A stretch of DNA of 29,819 bases, from assembly GCA_016932235.1 (NCBI GenBank), contig JAFGDF010000360.1, positions 1 through 29,819 on the forward strand, read 5' to 3'. This DNA comes from Deltaproteobacteria bacterium (GTDB taxonomy: Bacteria > Desulfobacterota > DSM-4660 > Desulfatiglandales > HGW-15). Of this stretch, positions 8,452-15,195 are shown one piece after another. Every line of letters begins with the position of its first letter. Within the stretch, counting starts at the first letter, position 1. A program made the position numbers and the translations under genes. The notes beneath the pieces were generated by a model. That model ran no database searches, was not told the DNA's origin, and worked only from the letters and a program-made list of their open reading frames with translations.

Positions 8452-9180
8452 TCACATCATGAAACTTTCCCTGTCCTCCATGAATTGTTTGTAGATGCGA
8501 TAGTGTTCCGTTTCTTCATAATTCACCTGTTTCAGGGAACCATTATCGAAACTTAGTATTTCAGCTTCAGGACATGCCATCAGAAGAGGAGAGTGGGTGG
8601 CGATGATGAATTGAGCGTGTCCGGCGTTACTCATTTCTATTATCACCCGTAAGAGTTCAATCTGACTTTTCGGTGAGAGCGCGGTTTCAGGTTCATCCAT
8701 CAAATAGAGACCTTTAATGCGATAACGTGCCCTGAAAAGGGACATTATGGATTGCCCATGGGATTGGGCAAGAAGGGATTTTCCACCGAAATAATCGAGT
8801 ATGCGGGGGTCGGTAACGGCCCATTCATCAAGATACTGAGCGAAATCTTTAAATACTTCGGATCCGAAAAAAGAACCAGGCACGGAACCATTCTGCCATT
8901 TGATACTGAGAAATTTGTAAAGTTCCTCCTCATAGGGGCTTTTTTCTATGCGTGTATTGATTTCAGTTCGCCATATATGGATGCCGCACCTGTTGGCGAT
9001 GGCCTTCAGAAGGGTGGATTTGCCTGAACCGTTTTCGCCCACAAAGAATGTCACCTGTGAATGCAAAAGGATTTCTCTTGTATGCTGAAGGAGTTCCAGA
9101 TTAAATGGGTACATATCGGTATCAGGATATTTTTCAGGGTGTATAGAGATTTTTACCAGATGCATTGTATTCACTTCCAT
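8452..9180 (-). CDS. AAA/ABC-type ATPase, RecF/SMC-like (COG3910-like)
   Basis: A single-domain soluble ATPase of 242 aa. The Walker A is GENGSGKST (48-56), an ABC signature-like SHGQS follows, the Walker B is YLMDEPETALSP, and the switch histidine lies in ATHSP. This is the stand-alone ATPase family often annotated as COG3910 or predicted ATPase. Its substrate is unknown, although relatives resemble RecF and the ATPase half of OLD proteins. No nuclease domain or nuclease gene is next to it, so a defence role is not supported here. Two starts are possible: ATG at 9180, or ATG at 9165 with GGAAG 8 bases upstream. The second has the better ribosome site. It is divergent from trmJ across a 155-bp AT-rich spacer. 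Confidence 0.8.
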   Translation of the reverse strand: MEVNTMHLVKISIHPEKYPDTDMYPFNLELLQHTREILLHSQVTFFVGENGSGKSTLLKAIANRCGIHIWRTEINTRIEKSPYEEELYKFLSIKWQNGSVPGSFFGSEVFKDFAQYLDEWAVTDPRILDYFGGKSLLAQSHGQSIMSLFRARYRIKGLYLMDEPETALSPKSQIELLRVIIEMSNAGHAQFIIATHSPLLMACPEAEILSFDNGSLKQVNYEETEHYRIYKQFMEDRESFMM

Positions 9181-9198
9181 ATTATTTTTGATGCAAAA

Positions 9199-9213
9199 AT
9201 CATATTATATGAT
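9199..9213. promoter_or_regulatory. 15-bp perfect AT palindrome (operator candidate)
   Basis: ATCATATTATATGAT is symmetrical about its central T and lies 19 bases upstream of the minus-strand ATPase start, in the spacer between the divergent ATPase and trmJ genes. Regulators bind sites of this shape, but AT-rich DNA yields such palindromes by chance too. Confidence 0.25.
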
Positions 9214-9335
9214 AATAATCCAGATGTCAAAATTATGGATACTGAAAAATAGCGTAATAATTTTCATATTAGAAAAGAACCTTATATTATGTCTAACTTT
9301 ATCGGAATGATTAATGAATCGGGCCGGTTGTAAAT

Positions 9336-10100
9336 ATGGAAGGCGGCCTTAAACTTGAGAATATCGCAATTGTTCTCGTGGAACCACAGATACCGGAAAA
9401 CATAGGATCTGCTGCAAGGGCTATGAATAATATGGGGCTTGATAAATTGATCCTGGTAAGGCCTAAAAATCTCGACCGGGAAAAAATCTTGAAGGTGGCA
9501 ACAGGACATTCCAGCCGAATCGTTAATCAGGTAAGGGTTTTCGATAATTTACGAGAATGCCTGGAACCCTTCGGGTATGTTGCCGGCACCACTGCCAGAG
9601 TCGGATCATCGCGTCCAGCGCTATCTGATCCGAGAAGACTTGCCAGAGAGCTGATATCCGTTTCCCATGAGAATTCAATAGCAGTGATCTTTGGACCCGA
9701 AGACCGGGGACTCTCGAATAAACATCTGCGTTACTGCCATACCATAACCACTATACCGACATCGGATTTTTCGTCAATTAATCTGGCTCAGGCTGTTATG
9801 ATAATTTGCTATGAAATTTTTATCGCAAGAAATGACCCTCCGGTGGAAGTCGTTCCTCGTCTCGCGAATAAATTTGAGCTTGAGGGTATGTATGACCATA
9901 TCCAGGATATTCTCTCCAAGATAGGGTTTCTCAATCCGCAGAATCCGGAGAAATGGATGCTTAATATAAGAAGAATCTGCAACAGCTTTCCGCTCAAAGC
10001 GAAAGATGCGAGAGTAATAAGGGGTATATGCAGGCAGATAGAATGGTATGCCGGCAAGAGAGAAAATAATTCCAAGATGAAGGCAGAGAAAAATGAATGA
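9336..10100 (+). CDS. trmJ: tRNA (Cm32/Um32) methyltransferase TrmJ-like, SPOUT family
   Basis: TrmJ uses S-adenosylmethionine to 2'-O-methylate nucleotide 32 in the tRNA anticodon loop. The three SPOUT/TrmH motifs are clear: motif 1 EPQIPENIGSAARAMNNMG (16-34), motif 2 AVIFGPEDRGLSN (117-129), and motif 3 SSINLAQAVMIICYEIF (147-163), which forms the trefoil knot that binds SAM. A helical tail of about 90 residues follows, as in TrmJ and unlike TrmL (which is shorter). The ATG has no strong ribosome site. The stop overlaps the next gene by 8 bases, so the two are translationally coupled. Other TrmH-family substrates remain possible. Confidence 0.87.
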   Translation: MEGGLKLENIAIVLVEPQIPENIGSAARAMNNMGLDKLILVRPKNLDREKILKVATGHSSRIVNQVRVFDNLRECLEPFGYVAGTTARVGSSRPALSDPRRLARELISVSHENSIAVIFGPEDRGLSNKHLRYCHTITTIPTSDFSSINLAQAVMIICYEIFIARNDPPVEVVPRLANKFELEGMYDHIQDILSKIGFLNPQNPEKWMLNIRRICNSFPLKAKDARVIRGICRQIEWYAGKRENNSKMKAEKNE

Positions 10101-10716
10101 AAAAACTGTGAAAGAAGAATTCAGTGTTTTCTGCAAGATCCTTTATAACCGTGACCTTGTTTGCGGTGTAGGAGGCAATGTTTCAGTGAGATTCAACGAC
10201 AATATTTTTATCACACCTTCGGGCTACTCCCTTGGGGCGATCAATCCTGAAGTAATTGTCTCCGTAAACATGGACGGCAAAGTCCTGGAAGGAGGTACCC
10301 CCAGCATGGAGACTGGAATGCATCTCGGGATTTTTAAGACAAGGGCGGAGGTGAATACTGTATGTCATGTGCATGGAGCGAGCCTGATAGCCTTTTCAAC
10401 GCTTGCAGCTCCAGGGCAAGATGTCCTCCCTCCAATAACACCTGGCTTCGCATATCTGGCTCATCCTTTGGCCATGCTGCCGTTTATGGTGCCAGGTTCA
10501 GAGACGCTTTCGCGGGCAGTGAAGGAGATATTCTCAGCACCGGGATGCGCGGCCCTTCTGCTCCAAAATCATGGTCTCGTCACTGTGGGGAAAAGATTCC
10601 AGGAGGCGATAAATATTGCCGAAGAAATCGATGAGGCTGTAAGGATCTGGCTTTTCACAGGCGGGAAGGGATCTGTAATTCCGGATGAGGCAGTTGCCAG
10701 GATCAAGGAACTGTGA
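10093..10716 (+). CDS. Class II aldolase/adducin-family protein (fuculose-phosphate aldolase-like)
   Basis: These are zinc enzymes that cleave or epimerise sugar phosphates such as L-fuculose-1-phosphate, L-ribulose-5-phosphate or methylthioribulose-1-phosphate. At 207 aa it is of normal size. GGNVSVR (27-33) is the phosphate/substrate loop. The zinc ligands are H92 and H94 (CHVHG) and H160 (QNHGLV), and E73 in METGMH is the likely catalytic acid. The start overlaps the trmJ stop (ATGAATGA). The exact substrate cannot be read from the sequence, and nearby genes do not form a sugar catabolic set. The three metal histidines argue for an active enzyme. Confidence 0.85.
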   Translation: MNEKTVKEEFSVFCKILYNRDLVCGVGGNVSVRFNDNIFITPSGYSLGAINPEVIVSVNMDGKVLEGGTPSMETGMHLGIFKTRAEVNTVCHVHGASLIAFSTLAAPGQDVLPPITPGFAYLAHPLAMLPFMVPGSETLSRAVKEIFSAPGCAALLLQNHGLVTVGKRFQEAINIAEEIDEAVRIWLFTGGKGSVIPDEAVARIKEL

Positions 10717-10839
10717 TTCAGGTTTTCGGGACGCAACAAATGTCACAGGTGAGACAGATCTTTAAAATTTGATGAAATCTAGATATTATCGGCTTCTGGA
10801 GGACAGTAACCGGCATACTGCCGGAATGGAGGAAACGAG

Positions 10840-11331
10840 ATGACCAACAGAAATCACGGATCATTGTTATTTTTCATGGTTCTTGTCCTGTTTATACTAT
10901 CCGGATGCGCGGGTTACGGGAAATTTGTATTCGAATCCAGTCTTTCGGGATCCTGTGATAGTAACTCGAGGATGACAATACAGAGATTGATTGAGAACCG
11001 GATGCATTATCATATTTCATATTGGGGTCTCAGCAGTCATCAGGCCCGTGGCATAATGTTTGACATTAAAGAAGATGATTTTTATCTAAAGGGAGATAGC
11101 TGGAAAGAGGTTAAAGACGAGGGGCTTTTTTCCTCCCTCGTGCTATGGCGGATCGAACCCCACGGACAGGGCAGGCTATATAAAATTATAGGGCCGCATG
11201 ATAAACTGTTCGGGTATATATTCTTTCCTGAACAAAATGAAAGTGCTGCAGCAAAGGTTATAGATGATAAAACTCTTTATATTTTCGGAAAATCCAATTT
11301 CGATATGATCGAATATTTTCCAAGTTTTTAA
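10840..11331 (+). CDS. Small predicted lipoprotein, unknown function
   Basis: A 163-aa protein with a typical lipoprotein signal: basic start, hydrophobic core LLFFMVLVLFILSGC with Cys23 as the lipid-carrying residue. The mature part begins with AGYGKFVFESSL and has no motif I recognise; it contains several short beta-type segments and ends with a hydrophobic FDMIEYFPSF. AATGGAGG lies about 8 bases before the ATG. It stands alone: 123 bases after the aldolase gene, and 126 bases before the convergent minus-strand protease gene. Its place (outer or inner membrane) is not decidable; there is no Asp at +2 to retain it in the inner membrane. Confidence 0.7.
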   Translation: MTNRNHGSLLFFMVLVLFILSGCAGYGKFVFESSLSGSCDSNSRMTIQRLIENRMHYHISYWGLSSHQARGIMFDIKEDDFYLKGDSWKEVKDEGLFSSLVLWRIEPHGQGRLYKIIGPHDKLFGYIFFPEQNESAAAKVIDDKTLYIFGKSNFDMIEYFPSF

Positions 11332-11427
11332 AATATGACTCAGACCCTTATTCAATTCATCACTTTGTTTGAATATAAACGATAGTATATAAACTGGTCA
11401 GAATAGAATATCAGTTAAAACTTTTTT

Positions 11428-11458
11428 GGAGCCTGCCGGACAAGTTCCGGAAGGCTCC
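11428..11458. repeat. REP-like hairpin repeat, copy A
   Basis: Arms GGAGCCTGCCGGA (11428-11440) and TCCGGAAGGCTCC (11446-11458) pair at 12 of 13 positions around CAAGT. The last base overlaps the stop codon of the minus-strand protease gene. The T-run lies on the wrong side for a plus-strand terminator and gives A's on the minus strand, so I read it as a repeat rather than a classical terminator. Confidence 0.6.
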
Positions 11459-12255
11459 TATTCCAGGTATTTTGCGTACTCCTCCAGGACATATTTTGAG
11501 GGAACGGCAAAAACCTCGTCATAAACAGGTAAACCCTTTTTTGAGACGATTTTCCAGCTTACGACGCCGGCCACTTCCCCGTTGATATTAACCAGTGGGC
11601 CTCCGCTGTTTCCCGGAGTAACCGGCGCTGAAAATTGAAGCACGTTGTCTCCGGTGTCTTCTTTTTTCCTCATCCCTGTATAGACACCGGCGATTATTTC
11701 CGACTGAAGCCCCCTTGAGCCTTTTACGACGTAAATCTTATCTCCCGGATTGAGTAATAAAGAATCCCTGATATGTAGAAAAGGATTGTTCAATGGAGTA
11801 AGAACCATGATAAGTGCCAGGTCATAGTTTTCGCTTGCTGATATGACTCCTACCGGGTATTCGCTCTGATCGTGCAGCACGGCTATATGTTCCCGGCCTT
11901 CTTTAACAACATGACGGCACGTAACGGCATACCCTTTTGAAGATATAAAAAACCCCGTTCCCGAGTTTTTACCGTTTTTTATTGTGAATGTACTCCTGGC
12001 AACATCCCTTAAATGATTGTTCAATACGGGATTAACGGCTGATTCCAGGTCATTGTCGCGGGTTTGAAATCCAGCTAGATTAATCCCCTCGGGTATCTCT
12101 CGAACAAGGTTGTGTCTCCCTTGTGTCTTTTCCGAATAATGGGCGACTCCCCGTTCCCCCACCCATCCGTATAACCTTTCTCCACTAACTTCACTGGCGG
12201 ATACAGAGGTAACGATCGTGATGATCAAGAGGAATTTTTTCTTAAAAGGGTTCAC
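11458..12255 (-). CDS. Secreted trypsin-like serine protease with N-terminal DUF4124-like segment
   Basis: A chymotrypsin-fold (HtrA/DegP-like, S1C) peptidase, 265 aa. A signal peptide (KKKFLLIITIVTSVSAS) is followed by LYGWVGERGVAHYSE, which resembles the DUF4124 module of Gram-negative envelope proteins. The catalytic triad is His115 (VTCRHVV), Asp145 (ENYDLALI) and Ser217 (PGNSGGPL), all intact. There is no PDZ domain, so it is shorter than DegP and unlikely to form the regulated cage; it probably acts in the periplasm or outside. The start is GTG at 12255 with GGTGG about 9 bases before. A gap of 35 bases and a small ORF separate it from the LysM gene on the same strand. Confidence 0.85.
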   Translation of the reverse strand: MNPFKKKFLLIITIVTSVSASEVSGERLYGWVGERGVAHYSEKTQGRHNLVREIPEGINLAGFQTRDNDLESAVNPVLNNHLRDVARSTFTIKNGKNSGTGFFISSKGYAVTCRHVVKEGREHIAVLHDQSEYPVGVISASENYDLALIMVLTPLNNPFLHIRDSLLLNPGDKIYVVKGSRGLQSEIIAGVYTGMRKKEDTGDNVLQFSAPVTPGNSGGPLVNINGEVAGVVSWKIVSKKGLPVYDEVFAVPSKYVLEEYAKYLE

Positions 12256-12290
12256 TTTCCCATGCCACCGGCACTTTTACTGTTGATCCC

Positions 12291-12416
12291 TCATGTCCTG
12301 CAACCGGATTTGATAGATTCTCTCCTCCCTTTTTCGATCCATTTTAAAAACCGTAGCATCCAGCTCGGGTTTTCTTTTTTACCGGATAAGCCTGATTTAG
12401 TAGTTGTTTTGAGCAA
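12291..12416 (-). CDS. Small ORF, 41 aa, Trp/Arg/Lys-rich with C-terminal Cys; function unknown
   Basis: On the minus strand AGGAGGGGG (12420-12428), one of the strongest ribosome sites in the window, is followed 4 bases later by TTG at 12416. The frame runs 41 codons to TGA at 12291-12293. The product has a basic, Ser/Thr-rich first half (TTTKSGLSGKKENPS), an amphipathic WMLRFLKWIEKGRR segment, and ends SIKSGCRT. I do not know the family for certain. The amphipathic Trp-Arg-Lys helix and the near-terminal Cys suggest a membrane-associated peptide or a precursor peptide. It lies between the protease (35 bases downstream) and the LysM gene (62 bases upstream), on the same strand. The evidence is the ribosome site and composition; no homologue could be checked. 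Confidence 0.5.
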   Translation of the reverse strand: MLKTTTKSGLSGKKENPSWMLRFLKWIEKGRRESIKSGCRT

Positions 12417-12478
12417 TGAAACCCCCTCCTAAAAGATTTACAGTTGCTGTTCAGATAAATAATGCATCACGGACAGGT

Positions 12479-13066
12479 TTAATCCTGCGATATCTTAAGC
12501 TTTTGCCCTATGATTATTACTGATTCAGGGCCGATATTGTTCATACTTTTTAATTCATCAACGGTCAACCTGTAATTTAAACTGATTCTGTAAAGCGTTT
12601 CCCCTGGTTGGACCTGATGAAAGCGGGTTTTATCCGTTTCTCTCAAGACAGGCTCTTCCCCCAGGATCTCCGATCTCCCATCAGGTTTTGCTTCAGTATG
12701 GAGGTTGTTCAAATCTTCATCTCCTTCTGTATTTTTTATATGCCTTAATGCCTCAAGGCTTTCGATCCTGTTCATCAGGGAAATCTCAAATCTTGTTCTT
12801 TGTTCATCGAGTAGGGCAAGTTTGTCTCCCATTTTTTCAAGACGGTTAAGCCTTTCATCAAACAAATCGAGCATGTTCTCCAGTGATTTGACCCTATTGA
12901 TAAAGGGCCGGGAGGTTATAACGGCTGCCGAGAAGGATACGACTACGCACATGAAAATAAGAAAGAGGAGTTTCAGCCGTGTTGATGTGCTTGTGCTTTT
13001 CCCGGAACCGGGTGACTGGATTTCATTTTTCTTTTTAGGTCCTTTGGCCAAGTCGATATTTTTCAA
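12479..13066 (-). CDS. Membrane-anchored coiled-coil protein with C-terminal LysM domain
   Basis: This 195-aa protein has a basic, Ser/Thr-rich N-terminus, one membrane segment (LKLLFLIFMCVVVSFSAAVI, about 31-50), then a predicted coiled coil (VKSLENMLDLFDERLNRLEK to MNRIESLEALRH). A single LysM module closes it (HQVQPGETLYRISLNYRLTVDEL to VIIIGQKLKI, about 150-193). LysM binds the glycan backbone of peptidoglycan, so the protein probably tethers the inner membrane to the cell wall. The best start is TTG at 13066; no in-frame ATG exists until about codon 39, inside the membrane segment. A hairpin repeat (copy E) lies 15 bases upstream of the start. Its neighbours on the same strand are the small ORF and the protease. 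Confidence 0.8.
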   Translation of the reverse strand: MKNIDLAKGPKKKNEIQSPGSGKSTSTSTRLKLLFLIFMCVVVSFSAAVITSRPFINRVKSLENMLDLFDERLNRLEKMGDKLALLDEQRTRFEISLMNRIESLEALRHIKNTEGDEDLNNLHTEAKPDGRSEILGEEPVLRETDKTRFHQVQPGETLYRISLNYRLTVDELKSMNNIGPESVIIIGQKLKISQD

Positions 13067-13076
13067 ATTCTCACGC

Positions 13077-13117
13077 CCTGGCAGACTGTCGGACTTTATA
13101 GGACAGTCTGCTAATAA
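13077..13117. repeat. REP-like hairpin repeat, copy E
   Basis: Arms GCAGACTGTC (13081-13090) and GACAGTCTGC (13102-13111) are perfectly complementary around GGACTTTATAG. It matches copy D at 7051, with the central stem pair changed on both sides. It sits 15 bases upstream of the LysM gene start. Confidence 0.6.
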
Positions 13118-13199
13118 GATATAGATTTCCTAACCGGATAATGCTGATACTATCCTATTTATTGCAGCCGGAAAATAAAAAAATATCAAGAAAAATGAT

Positions 13200-13230
13200 T
13201 TGACAATTGTCTTTTTTTTTGAAATAGTAT
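13200..13230 (+). promoter_or_regulatory. Candidate sigma-70 promoter of the leu-ilv operon
   Basis: TTGACA (13200-13205) is a consensus -35 box. Candidate -10 hexamers are TAGTAT at 13225 (19-base spacing) and AATAGT at 13223 (17-base spacing). It is followed about 35 bases later by the leader peptide start, as expected for an attenuated operon. Confidence 0.45.
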
Positions 13231-13266
13231 ATCTAATCTGTCTGGAGAATTTTTCGAGATTAGAGA

Positions 13267-13386
13267 ATGAGACGAATAGAGAACAATATTTACAGCATTA
13301 TCAGTAAAAGCAGCGGAATAGTACTTTGCCTGTTGCTTAGCCTATTGGTAGTGGTCGATAAGCTGCCAGGCCTGGTAATGCGGTAA
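13267..13386 (+). CDS. leu-ilv operon leader peptide (attenuation), 39 aa
   Basis: ATG at 13267 opens 39 codons ending at TAA 13384-13386. After a polar start (MRRIENNIYSIISKSSG) comes IVLCLLLSLLVVV, with six Leu codons, four Val and one Ile within 13318-13356, the control codons for a leucine/valine/isoleucine operon. The frame ends exactly in the strand that pairs as antiterminator (13370-13383). A ribosome stalled at the Leu/Val run for lack of charged tRNA would leave that strand free, while one that reaches the stop would cover it. The ribosome site is weak: only AGAG just before the ATG and GGAG further up. This is the same logic as the E. coli leu and ilv leaders. Confidence 0.8.
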   Translation: MRRIENNIYSIISKSSGIVLCLLLSLLVVVDKLPGLVMR

Positions 13387-13423
13387 TAGTATTAATAAAT
13401 TCAGATAAAATCCGTTATCAGGC
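13370..13423 (+). promoter_or_regulatory. Antiterminator pairing of the leuA attenuator
   Basis: GCCTGGTAAtgCGG (13370-13383) can pair with CCGTTATCAGGC (13412-13423): 12 pairs including one G-U, with a two-base bulge. This competes with the terminator stem because it uses the same 5' arm (13412-13422). The leader peptide's last codons lie in the first strand, which couples translation to the choice. Confidence 0.75.
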
Positions 13424-13449
13424 AAGCCTGGTAACGGATTTTTTATTTT
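13409..13449 (+). terminator. Rho-independent terminator (attenuator) upstream of leuA
   Basis: AATCCGTTATCAGG (13409-13422) pairs with CCTGGTAACGGATT (13427-13440) over 14 bp with one wobble and a CAAG loop, followed by TTTTATTTT. It lies 160 bases ahead of leuA and after the leader peptide, so it can end transcription before the operon. Confidence 0.85.
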
Positions 13450-13467
13450 GGCAAGGAAAATATAATA

Positions 13468-13551
13468 ATGCATAGACCAAAAAAAACAGAGGAGATGTTC
13501 TCCACAGATCCCTGCATAAGCATGGGTCTGTGGGGAATCCTTATGGATTAG
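13468..13551 (+). CDS. Second small upstream ORF in the leuA leader, 27 aa (uncertain)
   Basis: ATG at 13468 follows AAGGAA by about 9 bases and runs 27 codons to TAG at 13549. The product ends CISMGLWGILMD. It covers the hairpin at 13502-13533. It could be a second control peptide or chance. The modest number of Leu and Ile codons makes a control role less clear than for the first leader. Confidence 0.3.
   Translation: MHRPKKTEEMFSTDPCISMGLWGILMD
13502..13533 (+). other. Strong hairpin in the leuA untranslated leader
   Basis: CCACAGA (502-508) with TCTGTGG (527-533), continued by TCC(C)TGC/GCA(T)GGG, gives about 13 pairs around ATAA. No T-run follows, so it is not a terminator. It may stabilise the mRNA or pause polymerase after the attenuator. 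The leuA ribosome site GGAGG (13595-13599) lies 62 bases further on. Confidence 0.55.
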
Positions 13552-13609
13552 CTTCCAATGATTATTCTGTGTATCAGGACAAAATTTAACAAACGGAGGT
13601 TAATCACAA

Positions 13610-15136
13610 ATGGATCGCGTAATTATTTTTGACACGACACTCAGGGATGGGGAACAATCGCCGGGCGCAAGCATGAACACTGCAGAAAAGGTTCGTCTTG
13701 CGACACAGCTGGAAAAGCTTGGCGCCGATGTTATTGAGGCCGGTTTTCCGGCTGCTTCGGCCGGTGACTTTGAGGCGGTAAAGGCTATAAGCGGAAAAAT
13801 CAGGGATATCCAGGTTGCCGGACTTGCAAGGGCATCCAAGGAAGATATTGATAAGGCATGGGGTGCCATAAAGGATGCGGCGCATCCCAGGATCCATACT
13901 TTTATTGCCACGTCGGACATACATCTTGAGCATAAACTGAAGTTGAATCGGGAGCAGGTCATTCAAAGAACTGTTGAATCAGTGAAATATGCGAAGACTC
14001 TTTCAGACAATGTTGAATTTTCCGCGGAGGATGCGTCACGCAGTGACCGGGATTATTTATGCAAGGTTTTCGGCGCTGCGGTGGAAGCCGGCGCTACAAC
14101 AGTCAATATCCCCGATACGGTTGGATATGCCATGCCGGAGGAATTCGGGTCCCTGGTTTCCTATATAAAGGATCATACCCCGAATATCCATAAGGCTGTC
14201 ATAAGCGTCCATTGCCATAATGATTTGGGTCTTGCAACCGCCAACAGTCTTGCCGGCATCAGGGCCGGGGCACGGCAGGCTGAGGTGACTATCAACGGCA
14301 TAGGCGAGAGAGCCGGCAATACATCACTGGAAGAAATCGTCATGGGCATCCATACTCGCAGGAGCCTTTTAAATCTTTGTACCGGAATAAAAACCGATGA
14401 GATATATCCGACAAGCCGACTGGTTTCGATGATAACGGGGATTGTCGTGCAGCCGAATAAGGCTATTGTAGGGGCAAACGCATTCGCCCATGAGGCGGGA
14501 ATCCACCAGGACGGAGTACTTAAAAACAGGATGACTTACGAAATCATGGAACCGGAGATGATCGGTTTGTCTTCAAATCTTCTTGTACTGGGGAAACACT
14601 CCGGCCGACACGCATTTCGACAGAGATTGAACGAACTCGGTTTTGATCTTACCAATAATGAGGTCGATAACCTCTTCGAAAAATTTAAGGCATTGGCGGA
14701 TAAGCGTAAAGAGTTGCAGACGGAAGATCTTGAGGCGCTGGTAGCCGAAGAAATCCTTCGCATTCCTGACGTTTTCAGACTGTTGTATCTTAATGTCGTG
14801 AGTGGCACCGTAACCGTGCCGACTGCGACCGTCAGATTACTTATTGACGGGAAAGAGGCGCAGAGTTCCGGTTTCGGTGTGGGTCCAATTGACGCAGCGT
14901 ATAACACAATAGCTAAAATGGTCGGAACGCAGTCAAAGCTTCTCAGGTTTGCCATCACCTCCATAACAGGTGGGATGGACGCACAGGGTGAGGTTACAGT
15001 CCGTTTGCAGGAAAACGGTCTCGTGGCGCTCGGCAAGGGCACTGATCCGGATATCATTACCGCCAGTGCGAAAGCTTATATTAACGGATTGAACCGCCTG
15101 GAGTATCTGAAGAAAAATCCGGTTTTGAAAATGTAG
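13610..15136 (+). CDS. leuA: 2-isopropylmalate synthase
   Basis: First step of leucine biosynthesis: acetyl-CoA plus 2-oxoisovalerate gives 2-isopropylmalate. At 508 aa it has the HMG-CoA lyase-like TIM barrel with FDTTLRDGEQSPG (7-19) and the metal-binding SVHCHNDLGLATANS, then GINGIGERAGNT. The C-terminal part (about 390-500) is the LeuA dimer regulatory domain with LNVVSGTVTVPTATV, the site of leucine feedback inhibition. GGAGG lies 10 bases before the ATG. It is the first gene of the operon, controlled by the attenuator at 13267-13449. Close relatives (homocitrate or citramalate synthase) are possible, but the leuC, leuD and ilv neighbours make leucine synthesis the natural reading. Confidence 0.95.
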   Translation: MDRVIIFDTTLRDGEQSPGASMNTAEKVRLATQLEKLGADVIEAGFPAASAGDFEAVKAISGKIRDIQVAGLARASKEDIDKAWGAIKDAAHPRIHTFIATSDIHLEHKLKLNREQVIQRTVESVKYAKTLSDNVEFSAEDASRSDRDYLCKVFGAAVEAGATTVNIPDTVGYAMPEEFGSLVSYIKDHTPNIHKAVISVHCHNDLGLATANSLAGIRAGARQAEVTINGIGERAGNTSLEEIVMGIHTRRSLLNLCTGIKTDEIYPTSRLVSMITGIVVQPNKAIVGANAFAHEAGIHQDGVLKNRMTYEIMEPEMIGLSSNLLVLGKHSGRHAFRQRLNELGFDLTNNEVDNLFEKFKALADKRKELQTEDLEALVAEEILRIPDVFRLLYLNVVSGTVTVPTATVRLLIDGKEAQSSGFGVGPIDAAYNTIAKMVGTQSKLLRFAITSITGGMDAQGEVTVRLQENGLVALGKGTDPDIITASAKAYINGLNRLEYLKKNPVLKM

Positions 15137-15195
15137 ATAAGAAACGGAAAAACAGGTTTATTCAGACAAGAATTGAATGTGAAAGGATTATCCAA

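Noticed and set aside
8452..9180. Defence (OLD/Gabija-like) ATPase
   Set aside because: It is a lone ATPase domain without a TOPRIM or nuclease part, and no nuclease, helicase or methylase gene is adjacent.
11428..11458. Hairpin read as a Rho-independent terminator
   Set aside because: Neither strand has a T-run after the stem, and it matches other repeat copies.
13468..13549. T-box riboswitch upstream of leuA
   Set aside because: No AGGGUGGNACCGCG-type antiterminator motif is present, and a leader peptide with control codons explains the region better.
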